Below are positions 53,693 to 62,323 of a DNA stretch of 64,000 nucleotides, piece after piece. Within the stretch, counting starts at the first letter, position 1, and every line of letters begins with the position of its first letter. The DNA is from Blautia sp. Marseille-P3087 (GTDB taxonomy: Bacteria > Bacillota > Clostridia > Lachnospirales > Lachnospiraceae): the NCBI RefSeq assembly GCF_900120195.1, contig NZ_LT635539.1, positions 1,163,257-1,227,256 of the forward strand. Direction: 5' to 3'. Under the pieces are notes generated by a model, which saw only the letters and a program-made list of their open reading frames with translations, had not been told where the DNA came from and searched no databases. The position numbers and the translations under genes are program-made.

Positions 53693-54983
53693 AAAGAATC
53701 TTTAATTCAAACCAGTTCTGATCCACTCCAAAATCCACAGAACCATTATATTTCTCCACAGCAGTACGAATGCTTTTTAATCCAAATCCATGGTTTTGTC
53801 GATCTACTTTTGTTGTTGTAATCAGATCATTTTCATTTTTCTGAATTTTATCTTCACAATAATTTTCTATTTTAATAAAAACAAAACTCTTTTTTGCAGA
53901 TACCGTCAGATGAATCAGTCTTTTTTCCACTTCCGGTATCATAATTACATGTTCAATTGCATTATCCAATGCATTTCCAAAAATGGAACACAAATCTGTT
54001 ACATGTATAAAATCCAGTAACTTACCATCCGCTACACAGGTAATCTGTATGTAATTTTTTCGACAATGAAAAATTTTAGCTGCAAGAATTGTATCCAACA
54101 CCTGATTACCTGTTTTGCTCATATTTTCAAAGGCAGAGACTTCTTCCTCCATTGCATCAATCCATTTTTTACGTTTTTCTTCGTCTGATTCTGCACGAAG
54201 TGCTGTGATCTGATGCTTCAAGTCATGATATTTCATCTGTATGAGATCCAGACTGTCCTGATAATTTCGATACTGCTCATATTGACTTTTCAGGATCACA
54301 TTCATTGCTGAAAGTTCTTTTTCGGCAATATACTCACTAATCCTGCTCTGATAAGCATGCAGGATTGCAATTCCTCCAAAATCAATCAGGGTTCTCATAG
54401 AAAAAATGTCTGCACGTTCTTTGCTTGCAAATGGTACATTTTCACTCAAAAAACTCAGATTACTGAACGCAAAGATTGTAACTGCCATGATTGCTGCTGC
54501 TACAACTTCTTTTACAGTCATCTGCTGAAGATAATCCTGTTTCAGATAATCCCTTTCCAGATAAATATCAATGACAAAACAACCACCGAAAATTATAATC
54601 GTAATCAAAATTTCAGTCCAGAAACTTTGAATTCCTCTCACCTGTACAATAGATACAATCTGCCACTGCAGAGAAGCAACAAACTCTGCCAACACAAATG
54701 CTCTGGCACAGCAATATCCTGCCCCAAGAGGTTTCATGCTTCCTCCAACCATAAGAAATACATACATTATAGCAACAGCAATAATCATACAGGGAATCCA
54801 TAAAACCTCTGATACATTACCTGTCGCAACCAGAAAAGCACACTGCAATGCCAGCATAAGCAACACACCAATAAGAAAATGTGCAGATTTCATTTTTTCT
54901 CTTTTCAACATATAGAGATAAACCAGACACGCTCCCCACTCCGCAATTGCTGTATAAATTCTTGGAATATCCTGATATAACAT
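53676..54983 (-). CDS. GHKL-domain sensor histidine kinase
   Basis: This 435-residue AgrC/CitA-like kinase has six to seven membrane helices in residues 1-215. Then come the phospho-acceptor region YHDLKHQITAL, the ATP-binding N box GNALDNAIEH and a G box NHGFGLKSI. ATG 54983 has GGAGGAAG upstream and follows the response regulator by 28 bases. No AgrB/AgrD peptide genes are nearby. Its place before two GH3 genes suggests it senses a sugar or peptide that controls them. Confidence 0.9.
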   Translation of the reverse strand: MLYQDIPRIYTAIAEWGACLVYLYMLKREKMKSAHFLIGVLLMLALQCAFLVATGNVSEVLWIPCMIIAVAIMYVFLMVGGSMKPLGAGYCCARAFVLAEFVASLQWQIVSIVQVRGIQSFWTEILITIIIFGGCFVIDIYLERDYLKQDYLQQMTVKEVVAAAIMAVTIFAFSNLSFLSENVPFASKERADIFSMRTLIDFGGIAILHAYQSRISEYIAEKELSAMNVILKSQYEQYRNYQDSLDLIQMKYHDLKHQITALRAESDEEKRKKWIDAMEEEVSAFENMSKTGNQVLDTILAAKIFHCRKNYIQITCVADGKLLDFIHVTDLCSIFGNALDNAIEHVIMIPEVEKRLIHLTVSAKKSFVFIKIENYCEDKIQKNENDLITTTKVDRQNHGFGLKSIRTAVEKYNGSVDFGVDQNWFELKILLPRVM

Positions 54984-55011
54984 AACTTCCTCCGTTATCC
55001 GCCCAACAAAA

Positions 55012-55716
55012 TTAATCCATGTTCAGATTTTGCAAAAGTTTATTCATAAATTCCTTTTTTCTAGTTCTGCTGACTGGTATATGTACATTATGAATCACAC
55101 AGTCAGAACCAACAATGCCTTCTACATGATTCATGTTTACCAGATACCCCTTGGCGCACCGGAAGAAATTATGAACTATCAATTTTTCTTCCAGTTCCTT
55201 TAACGTAACTCTGGAACTGTAATCCCCTCTTAAAGTATGAAAAACTGCATTATGTCCCTGTCCTTCAATAAAATAGATATCTGCTATATCTGTTTTTACG
55301 ATTCCTTCTCCAATCGTAATCATAAGAAATTCCTTTGCCTCAGAACGAATACGTCCAATTGCTTTATCCATTTTCTGCGAAAAAGAAAAATACTCAACTG
55401 GTTTTACTACATAATCCATTGCATCAACTTCATATCCACGTACTGCATATTGGATCATATTTGTGATAAACATGATAATTACTTTCTGATCCATCTGACG
55501 GATTTTTTCTGCTGCTGTCATACCGTCCATAAACTGCATTTGGATATCCATCAGAATAATGTCAAAACCGCCACTGTAATTCTCTGTGATATCTTCTCCA
55601 TCACCAAATACTGTAACCTTTATTGATCTTCCCCTTTCCGTTTGATATTTCCGGATATACTCTGTTAATTGTTTTACGTAAATTTCTTCATCTTCCACAA
55701 CTGCAATCTGTATCAT
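55012..55716 (-). CDS. LytTR-family response regulator
   Basis: The protein has 234 residues from ATG 55716, preceded by GCGGAGGG; a start 42 bases upstream lacks a site. It has the receiver domain with IAVVEDEE, phospho-Asp in FDIILMDIQM and a conserved Lys in VVKPVEYF. The LytTR DNA-binding domain has FFRCAKGYLVNMNHV and ends in a PVSRTRKKEF motif. It partners the downstream kinase and probably binds the 20-bp repeats in front of the GH3 operon. Confidence 0.92.
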   Translation of the reverse strand: MIQIAVVEDEEIYVKQLTEYIRKYQTERGRSIKVTVFGDGEDITENYSGGFDIILMDIQMQFMDGMTAAEKIRQMDQKVIIMFITNMIQYAVRGYEVDAMDYVVKPVEYFSFSQKMDKAIGRIRSEAKEFLMITIGEGIVKTDIADIYFIEGQGHNAVFHTLRGDYSSRVTLKELEEKLIVHNFFRCAKGYLVNMNHVEGIVGSDCVIHNVHIPVSRTRKKEFMNKLLQNLNMD

Positions 55717-55809
55717 CCTATACCCTCCGCAAAAATTGCATTCTTTGTAACTGTTCAATCACACAATTTAGTTCCAGGTTTTTATTATTTTATAAATATC
55801 TTTTATTTC

Positions 55810-55838
55810 AGTATATCACTGCTTTTTTCTTGCATCAA
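55810..55838 (-). promoter_or_regulatory. Promoter of the two-component operon
   Basis: Minus-strand -35 TTGATG (55833-55838) and -10 TATACT (55810-55815) are 17 bases apart, about 95 bases upstream of the regulator start. Confidence 0.6.
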
Positions 55839-55886
55839 GCGGATCTAATTTTACAAATTACAGCTGTATAATCTGGTTTTCTTTTA

Positions 55887-56417
55887 TTATATATCAAATT
55901 CTTCTTGTTTCATATAATCTAATATAACATCTCCAAGATACGCTACATCCTCAGCTGCAAATGCCATTGGAAAATTATCAGAGAAAAGAATTTGTGCAGA
56001 AGGTGGAAATTCCTCATCACCTGACCATAAAATAAAACATAATTTTAATTCACGAAAAACTTCAAATTCGTAGGATACTTCTCCATATTTTTGACGTATC
56101 CCTGCCAATTTTTCTATTAATCTTTTAAAAACATCTTGTCTATTTCCATATGTTTTCGCGAGTCTCATAATACAACGCCCATAAAACTGCCTATAATAAA
56201 CCTCTCCCCAAGGAAGATCACGATAGGACAAAAAACTCCCCGTAGCTTTCATATAATCTCCCTCCGAAAAATATCGTAACATCAAGATTTTTGCATGAAT
56301 ATCATTACACAAAATCGCATCTTTATCTGATTTATCTATGCAATGAATTTCGAACTCTGGATAACTGATCGTGTATGTGTTCTGCATAAACTTTATTATA
56401 AATGAAGTGTTCAACAC
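55887..56417 (-). pseudogene. DUF3786 protein lacking its N terminus, fused out of frame to a CooC-like gene
   Basis: The frame reads YTISYPEFEIHCIDKSDKDA, then AKILMLRYFSEGDYM, SFLSYRDLPWGEVYYRQFYG and, near the end, EEFPPSAQILFSDNF with AAEDVAYLGDV. These match DUF3786, a family found next to corrinoid or CO dehydrogenase-type genes. There is no start codon with a ribosome site. The frame begins within the end of the preceding ATPase gene at about 56400. I infer a deletion that removed the 3' part of the ATPase gene and the 5' part of this one. Confidence 0.65.
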
Positions 56418-56847
56418 CAGCCTCCATATCCATTAGCGCAAATTGGTCTTCTGTAAGCCTGAGATTTTGGATAAATTGAGTCATAACAGTTCCCATAGCA
56501 CAAGAACACCCTTCATTTGCCTGATGGATTTTTCCACTGGTCATCAGTTTTACACCGTCCTTCAGACTATAATAATCTTCCGGTATATCATCTATAGTCC
56601 AGGTTTCCTCAAAAAACTGATGAGTAAATTTTGATAACATCATATCATTTAAAACATTTTGCTTACCACCGAAATAGTCTGTAAAATCTCTGGGAAGCTT
56701 CATACCTAGCTGTCGGTGTAGACCATAATTAGATTCATCGGAATCAATTACCAAAATTTCTTTTCCTCGTCTGGCTAAAGCCTTAGCCAAAAGACTGGTT
56801 ACTGTACTTTTGCCACATCCACCTTTTCCACAAACTGCTATTTTCAT
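56332..56847 (-). pseudogene. CooC-like P-loop ATPase, C-terminally truncated
   Basis: The 171-residue frame begins MKIAVCGKGGCGKSTVTSLL, the deviant Walker A of CooC/MinD ATPases, and has VIDSDESNYGLHRQLGMKLP and a GEGCSCAMG-like NEGCSCAMG segment. After MDMEAGVEHF, where CooC proteins continue for another 80 residues, it switches to unrelated sequence and stops. CooC proteins load nickel into CO dehydrogenase-like enzymes. The conserved N-terminal half suggests recent truncation. ATG 56847 has GGAGTAAAT upstream. Confidence 0.7.
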
Positions 56848-56907
56848 CTCTATATTTACTCCTTTTTTTAATAATAAGCATTACATATGGCCATGCTTCA
56901 AACTGTC

Positions 56908-57102
56908 TTACTCCACTTCCTCCAGTTCTGTTCCTTCTGAAAGAATATATCCGCAGTTATCACATACTCCGTCCTCTGCAAGTATCCCGTCTTTCACAAA
57001 GGCTTCAATGCCTCCCGGTTCATGACAGCGTGGACAGTCTAATTCCTGTATCTTTTTCTGATTTCTTACATCCTGGCAATTGGAAAATTCAATTTTACCC
57101 AT
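56908..57102 (-). CDS. Small zinc-ribbon protein
   Basis: The protein has 64 residues from ATG 57102, preceded by GGAGGAAT. Two CXXC pairs (CPRC and CDNC) form a likely zinc ribbon, with an acidic tail EGTELEEVE. It lies between the VWA gene and the truncated ATPase gene in the maturation operon. It may pass or hold a metal; the family is not recognised. Confidence 0.7.
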   Translation of the reverse strand: MGKIEFSNCQDVRNQKKIQELDCPRCHEPGGIEAFVKDGILAEDGVCDNCGYILSEGTELEEVE

Positions 57103-57118
57103 AGTGATTCCTCCATTT

Positions 57119-58936
57119 TCATTCCATATCAATTTGTCTTCGCAAAAAAGTTCCTACTATACGGGAAAAATTGCTGATATTACGAATATAGGCAAAATCT
57201 TTTCCATAGATTCTCTTTTCCACGGAGAGTTCTTCTTCATTCCCTACAAAAATACCAATTACGAAAATTCCCTGATTTCTGGCTCGACGCACCTCATATG
57301 CAGTATCTTTCACAGCTCCTTCTCCGTCATAGATTTTGGGCTGGCGGGTTCCTGGTCGTTGTATGCTCATATCACAGGGTTTTCCATCACTTAATACGAT
57401 TAAAATCTTATTTTTTTCCGGTCGCTCCATGAGAGAGGAACAGACTGTTTTCAGTGCAAGCCCATCTCTGTTATTGGCATACGCCCGAAATTGAAAGATT
57501 CTTTCATTTGTTTCCCTTGGATCTTCATAATCCCGAAATCTCTGAATTACTGTATATCCCCAGAAAGCACAGTATCCTGTCACCCGATGAGGAATTCCTG
57601 CCTGGCTTAATGCTTCACTGATAATATATCCCTGAGCCGCTACCTGAGCCTGTCTGTCAGCCTGGGAACCACTGGAATCAATCAGGACGTCTATTACAAA
57701 CTCAGAATCATCAGATCTTTTTTTTCTATTAAATAACTTGTCATCGTCTGTTCTTCCAATTTTCCATAACCTCTCAGGAACAAGCTGCCCTGCATCAGAT
57801 CTGCTGACAAAATCATCCTTTCGGATTATAAATGCCCGTTTCAGTGACTCTGCCAACACAGAAATATTTCTTTTGATGATCCAGTGATTATTTCCATAAT
57901 AGGCTTTATTTTTTTCAAACTGCAGCTGAGAAAAACGGTATTGATTATTTTTTATCACAGGGTTTTGTAAAATTCCATCTGTAAGATACAGAATACAGTT
58001 TTTGTGGATTCCTGTACAAAATTTCCGGTTGACTCTGGCCTGCTCCGCTTCACTTAGATACGATTTTCCGTAATTCAGTTCCACATATTCCCGTATCCGT
58101 CGCACTGCCTGTGGATTTATATTCTCCGAGCTTTCCGGAACTTCTTCATTTTCCGGAGAGAAATAAAATCTTTTTTTCTTTTTGTTTCTGATATCCAGAC
58201 TCATCATCTTTTTTTTGAGATTAGAAAGATATTTTTGAATGATGTCTTCCATCTGTTCATCCGTCATGCATTCCTGCCACGCGTCATTGGCCAATGCCAT
58301 ATCCGGTAAATTCAGAATCTTCTCCAGATTTCCATTCTTTTTTTCAAAAGAGGGATCCAGAACATGATTATAAATCTCATCTATCACGTTTATGACATCT
58401 TCCGTATTTTCTGCATCCTTCAGAGAAAGAATCTTGTACAATGCAATCTCTGCCTGTGGATCCATTCCCTCATCGTCTGTGTTCTCCAGAACATGCCTTA
58501 TATACAGAAACCTAATCCTGTGAATCAGGTCTGTTCCAGCTTTGTCTGATACCTGCTCTTTCTCGTCCTTTTCCAATTCTCTGAACGCCTGTTCTCTGAT
58601 TTCCTTTGTTCCCAAACGTTCTCGAATGATAAAACGATTCACTGCAGCATCCATGCATAATCCAGCAAGAGGCAAAAGCATATCTTCTCCGGCAGAAAAA
58701 TGTATTTTTTTCATCAAATACATGCCAAGTTTCTTCTGGTCAAAATATCGTGCAAAGGCACCCTGCTTCACTGCCTCATATAGAACCGTTTGTTTTGAAT
58801 AAACATATTTTTCTGTGTCCGGTTCAAATTCCGTATCATAATCACCACTGACTGTCCAAAAAAGATTTCTGATACGATTGCTGATCTCCAGATGATGTTC
58901 TTCCAGTTGTTCCGCCGGCCATCTGACATCCTCCAT
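57119..58936 (-). CDS. VWA-domain protein (CoxE/NorD-like)
   Basis: This 605-residue protein has a charged helical N-terminal part and a C-terminal von Willebrand A domain starting at about residue 412. The metal-ion site has the DSSGS motif in FVIDVLIDSSGSQ and a later ILIVLSDGKPCD. VWA proteins of this kind act with a MoxR-type AAA+ ATPase, encoded immediately upstream, to insert or modify metal centres. CoxE/CoxD for molybdenum CO dehydrogenase and NorD/NorQ for NO reductase are examples. The target is not in the immediate operon. Confidence 0.82.
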   Translation of the reverse strand: MEDVRWPAEQLEEHHLEISNRIRNLFWTVSGDYDTEFEPDTEKYVYSKQTVLYEAVKQGAFARYFDQKKLGMYLMKKIHFSAGEDMLLPLAGLCMDAAVNRFIIRERLGTKEIREQAFRELEKDEKEQVSDKAGTDLIHRIRFLYIRHVLENTDDEGMDPQAEIALYKILSLKDAENTEDVINVIDEIYNHVLDPSFEKKNGNLEKILNLPDMALANDAWQECMTDEQMEDIIQKYLSNLKKKMMSLDIRNKKKKRFYFSPENEEVPESSENINPQAVRRIREYVELNYGKSYLSEAEQARVNRKFCTGIHKNCILYLTDGILQNPVIKNNQYRFSQLQFEKNKAYYGNNHWIIKRNISVLAESLKRAFIIRKDDFVSRSDAGQLVPERLWKIGRTDDDKLFNRKKRSDDSEFVIDVLIDSSGSQADRQAQVAAQGYIISEALSQAGIPHRVTGYCAFWGYTVIQRFRDYEDPRETNERIFQFRAYANNRDGLALKTVCSSLMERPEKNKILIVLSDGKPCDMSIQRPGTRQPKIYDGEGAVKDTAYEVRRARNQGIFVIGIFVGNEEELSVEKRIYGKDFAYIRNISNFSRIVGTFLRRQIDME

Positions 58937-58942
58937 ACAAGT

Positions 58943-59875
58943 TTACCCCCATATGTCTTTTCCGGTCCAGGAAGATGGGATTCTGGTAGAAACCACATCT
59001 TCTACGATCTCTTTTTCAAATACATCAAAACTTTTATTTATGATTCCCATCTGGATTGCATCAATTGGAGAAAGTCCGCTTCTTGTTGCTTTTACAGCAG
59101 AAACCAATCCTCTCAGGTCAAGAGATTTCGTTGAGATTTCTCCATGATAAGCTTTGATCTGCAAATCCAGAAACAGTCCTGCAAAAGCTTTCAATGCACT
59201 TTTTTCCCCATCTGGAAAATGTTGCCTTAATACAAAAAGGACACTATCCTCATCCATTTCAGGCATATCGATTACCATAAACCTTGAAACCAATGCTTCA
59301 TTTAGCTCTCTGGTACCTGCGTAACCATAATTCATCGTGCCGATAAATCGTGTTGCCGGATGAAGTAAAATCCTGTTATATCCTGGAATATCGATTCTGC
59401 GCCGATGATCCAGCGTGGCATGCAGTACAGAAACCGCATCATTTTTTGCCATATTGATTTCGTCCAGAATTCCAAATCCTCCAAATTCCGCGCATTGGTA
59501 AATGGGGCCTTTCCGAAGGCGAACCTCATTATTTATAAAGGTATCCGTTCCAATCAGATCGGCACTGTCTGTATTTACATGAAAAGAAATGTCGTATTCC
59601 GGTCTTCCGAATATCCATGCCAGTGTCTCACATAGTACATTTTTTCCTGTAGCTTTCGCACCGGAAAGTAACAGATTATCTCCCTGAAGAAGCGCTGCTG
59701 TTGACATTTCCAGAATCTTTTTCCCATAAAATAGGATATCCGGTTTTTCTACCCGTTCCTTTACCTGATCCTCTACCTCATAACGCATGTGAAAATCTCT
59801 CAGTTCTCCAATCAGTTCCTGCGCTATCTTCTGGTCTTCTAAATATTTTTCTATTTCTGTCCAATGGTTTCTCAT
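58943..59875 (-). CDS. MoxR-type AAA+ ATPase (CoxD/NorQ-like)
   Basis: This 310-residue ATPase has Walker A SGAKATGKNV (Asn replaces the usual Ser/Thr after GK), a FHVNTDSADLIGTDTFI pore-loop region, Walker B FGILDEINMAK, sensor 1 FIGTMNYGYAGTRELNEALV and arginine finger SRFMV. It starts six bases before the VWA gene in transcription order and forms a pair with it. Such pairs remodel metalloenzymes during cofactor insertion. Confidence 0.85.
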   Translation of the reverse strand: MRNHWTEIEKYLEDQKIAQELIGELRDFHMRYEVEDQVKERVEKPDILFYGKKILEMSTAALLQGDNLLLSGAKATGKNVLCETLAWIFGRPEYDISFHVNTDSADLIGTDTFINNEVRLRKGPIYQCAEFGGFGILDEINMAKNDAVSVLHATLDHRRRIDIPGYNRILLHPATRFIGTMNYGYAGTRELNEALVSRFMVIDMPEMDEDSVLFVLRQHFPDGEKSALKAFAGLFLDLQIKAYHGEISTKSLDLRGLVSAVKATRSGLSPIDAIQMGIINKSFDVFEKEIVEDVVSTRIPSSWTGKDIWG

Positions 59876-59960
59876 GAAGATTTTCCTTTCTTTGCAATTG
59901 GTTATATCAAATCAGATAATATTTCTGTTCACTCAATCTTCAAACTTTCAATCCTCCAAC

Positions 59961-60731
59961 TCACAATCCTAACTTCTTTACAATTTCTCCCAGTGCACTT
60001 CTTACAGGAGAATCTTTCGGAAGCCGTATGATTGGCTTTCCAGCACAGTCATACTGATATACCTGGTCATCATGTGGTACAATCCCTAACAGTTCCAGTC
60101 CCTGATTTCGGATTTCTTCCAGAGTTCCAGCGTCCAGTTTTCCATCTGGAACACGATTCACGATTAATCCAGTTTTCTGTGGTTTAAAGTTTAACTCCTT
60201 CATCAGCTTTGCAATACGTCCGGCTGCCTGAACACCTCTTCTGGAACAGTCACTTACAAGAATCGCCACTTCCATCATTGGCAGGATTCCTCTGCTGATA
60301 TGTTCCATACCTGCTTCGTTATCAACCACAATATATGGATAATGGCTTTGCAGTTTCTGAACCTGGGTCTGCACAAGACCATTTACAAAACAATAGCAGC
60401 CCTGTCCCTGGGTTCGCCCCATTACCATCAGATCATAATCGTCTTCTTCTGCAATCGCATCGGAAAGACGCATTTCCAGATAAGCCTGTTTTGTCATTCC
60501 TGCCGGAATCTGATATCGTGGATCAACTCCTGCCCGCTCAATTTCTTCTCTCAGCTCTCCAAGTGTGATTTCCGGCTCCACACCAAGCACTTCATTTAAA
60601 TTGGCATTCGCATCTGCATCCACGGCCAGAACCGGACATTTCCCACTTTCACACAAATACTGGATCAATAATCCACAAAGTGTAGTTTTTCCTACGCCGC
60701 CTTTTCCTGATATCGCAATTACATGTCCCAT
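59961..60731 (-). CDS. CooC-like nickel/cofactor-insertion ATPase
   Basis: This 256-residue MinD/CooC-type ATPase has the deviant Walker A AISGKGGVGKTT, VLAVDADANANLNEVLGVEP, and a CYCFVNGLVQ segment with a Cys pair typical of CooC. The acidic IVVDNEAGMEHISRG box is also characteristic. CooC ATPases load nickel into carbon monoxide dehydrogenase, and related proteins serve other enzymes. It is the first gene of the operon and has a promoter with a palindromic operator. Confidence 0.85.
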   Translation of the reverse strand: MGHVIAISGKGGVGKTTLCGLLIQYLCESGKCPVLAVDADANANLNEVLGVEPEITLGELREEIERAGVDPRYQIPAGMTKQAYLEMRLSDAIAEEDDYDLMVMGRTQGQGCYCFVNGLVQTQVQKLQSHYPYIVVDNEAGMEHISRGILPMMEVAILVSDCSRRGVQAAGRIAKLMKELNFKPQKTGLIVNRVPDGKLDAGTLEEIRNQGLELLGIVPHDDQVYQYDCAGKPIIRLPKDSPVRSALGEIVKKLGL

Positions 60732-60761
60732 GTTTTTCCTCCTAATATTCTGAACAATCTG

Positions 60762-60810
60762 TTGACTTTTTCTTTAAATCTTATTATAGTTGTTACTATA
60801 TAAATTACAA
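60762..60810. promoter_or_regulatory. Face-to-face promoters and operator, copy A
   Basis: On the minus strand TTGTAA-N16-TATAAT drives the CooC-like operon. The palindrome TTGTAA-N9-TAACAA at 60790-60810 (one arm mismatch) covers its -35 and spacer. On the plus strand TTGACT (60762-60767) and TATAGT (60785-60790) are 17 bases apart and point to the TetR gene. The same layout recurs at 62129-62177. Confidence 0.65.
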
Positions 60811-60899
60811 TAATCAATCTGTGAGATTTGTATAGCTGCTCAACACATCAGAAAAATTGTTGAGGAATCATATGATACCAAATAATACAGGAGTATATA

Positions 60900-61547
60900 A
60901 TGTCAGAAAAAACGAGAAAACAAGATCGCCGTACCCGCTATACCAGGCAAACCATAAAAGATACGTTCTTAGAATTGTTAAAGCAGAAAAGTTTTACGAA
61001 AATTACAGTTACAGAGATCTGCAAAAATGCTGAAATCAACCGAGGCACTTTTTATCTTCATTACTACGATATCCATGATGTATTATCAGATATTTTTAAT
61101 GATATGACTCAGGATATGTTAACAACTGTAGATCATTTATTCTGTCTAAATCAAAAAAGCTGTTCCTATCCGTTCTGTCAGAAAATACAGATGGAATCAC
61201 AATACAGGACACTGTTTCTGGATGATGCAATTGCCCCTATTCTTCTGGAAAAATTAGCAGGAAATACAAAAGAAGGCTATGTGACCTGGCTTATGTCACA
61301 CAGCCTCCTAACCTTTGAACAGGCAGAATCGGTTTTTTATTTTCAAATGAACGGCTGCCTTTCCATCAACAGACTGATGCTCCGCAATCACTGTAATGAC
61401 TGGAAACAGATTCAGACAACAATTGACAAATTTATCAAAGCCGGACTGGAAAGTTTTCTGATTCATGATCAGAGGGAAGAAAATGCTTCCGATAATTTTT
61501 GTAGCAAGATTTCTCCGACTGTTACTGCATCTTCTACACTCAGATAA
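60900..61547 (+). CDS. TetR-family transcriptional regulator
   Basis: This 215-residue regulator has the N-terminal helix-turn-helix FTKITVTEICKNAEINRGTFYLHYYDIHDVLSDI and a helical C-terminal ligand domain. It is divergent from the CooC-like operon and converges with the intact DUF3786 gene, overlapping it by 79 bases at the 3' end. It is the likely ligand-responsive repressor of the operator found in front of both operons. Confidence 0.88.
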   Translation: MSEKTRKQDRRTRYTRQTIKDTFLELLKQKSFTKITVTEICKNAEINRGTFYLHYYDIHDVLSDIFNDMTQDMLTTVDHLFCLNQKSCSYPFCQKIQMESQYRTLFLDDAIAPILLEKLAGNTKEGYVTWLMSHSLLTFEQAESVFYFQMNGCLSINRLMLRNHCNDWKQIQTTIDKFIKAGLESFLIHDQREENASDNFCSKISPTVTASSTLR

Positions 61548-62095
61548 TGATCGGCATGATCTTGAAGAAATAGTTTTCCCGATGCAGGAAATTCTTCATC
61601 CGCAAACCATATCTTTAAAGTTACCGAATATCTTGGCAGAACTGGAAAAACAGCACACAGATCCGCCTTTGTCTCTGTGAATTCTGCACCCAGACTTGTA
61701 CATGCTTTCTGAATTTTCTCAGGCTCTTTGTCCTGCAAAAGTTTTTCCAGTTTCTGCTCTGCAGTCCGGTCAAACTTGGTTCCTCGAATCAATCCATCTT
61801 TCAGGTTACCAAAAGTAATGAGCTTCTGTGAGCCTTCTGTTCCATCGGCCATATCCAGATAATGCAGCAATATCAGATAATGCCATTCATCCATATTTGA
61901 GTTAATACGAAACTCAGGGAGTTGAATTTCAATCGTTTCATAAAAACTCAGTATTTCCAGCACATTTCGGCTGCTATGAAAAACAGCCCCACTTTTTGCA
62001 GCAATATCCTCTCCGGAACGATTTTGCAGCCGTTTTACTGCTGCCTGCAACATTTCCTGAAATGCACGATTTTCTGTTTGATTTTTGTATTCCAT
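61469..62095 (-). CDS. DUF3786 protein, intact
   Basis: This is a 208-residue protein of the DUF3786 family. It has ETIEIQLPEFRINSNMDEWH, then LILLHYLDMADGTEGSQKLI, LRGTKFDRTAEQKLEKLL-like helices and the C-terminal core LKIWFADEEFPASGKLFL with SVEDAVTVGEILL. It starts at an ATG with AAAGGAGAG. A partial paralogue is at 55887-56417. It has its own promoter with the same operator as the CooC-like operon. Its function is unknown, but the family is associated with corrinoid and metalloenzyme genes. Confidence 0.8.
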   Translation of the reverse strand: MEYKNQTENRAFQEMLQAAVKRLQNRSGEDIAAKSGAVFHSSRNVLEILSFYETIEIQLPEFRINSNMDEWHYLILLHYLDMADGTEGSQKLITFGNLKDGLIRGTKFDRTAEQKLEKLLQDKEPEKIQKACTSLGAEFTETKADLCAVFPVLPRYSVTLKIWFADEEFPASGKLFLQDHADHYLSVEDAVTVGEILLQKLSEAFSSL

Positions 62096-62128
62096 AAGCT
62101 CTCCTTTGCCATAAGTTTCATTACTGTG

Positions 62129-62177
62129 TTGACTTTTCCTTTAATCCCCATTATAGTTGTAATTATATTATTTACAA
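62129..62177. promoter_or_regulatory. Face-to-face promoters and operator, copy B
   Basis: The palindrome TTGTAA-N9-TTACAA lies at 62157-62177. Minus-strand TTGTAA-N16-TATAAT points to the DUF3786 gene. Plus-strand TTGACT (62129-62134) and TATAGT (62152-62157), 17 bases apart, point to the Rrf2 gene. It is nearly the same as copy A. Confidence 0.65.
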
Positions 62178-62225
62178 TCGTCAAAACATTAAAAAATGTA
62201 CAGTTTATCAACACATAAAAAAAAC

Positions 62226-62310
62226 TGTTGAAAACTTAGAATGTTTTCAACAAACCAGAAATATTTTCACCCCAAAAACGTGAAAACAAGATTAGTATAT
62301 CATACTACAA
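62226..62310 (+). promoter_or_regulatory. Inverted repeats before the Rrf2 gene
   Basis: A perfect ten-base dyad TGTTGAAAAC-N7-GTTTTCAACA (62226-62252) is followed by TTTTCAC-N9-GTGAAAA (about 62264-62286) and AGTATATCATACT. These are candidate autoregulatory sites; the first could also form a leader hairpin. Confidence 0.4.
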
Positions 62311-62323
62311 GGAGCTTCTTATC

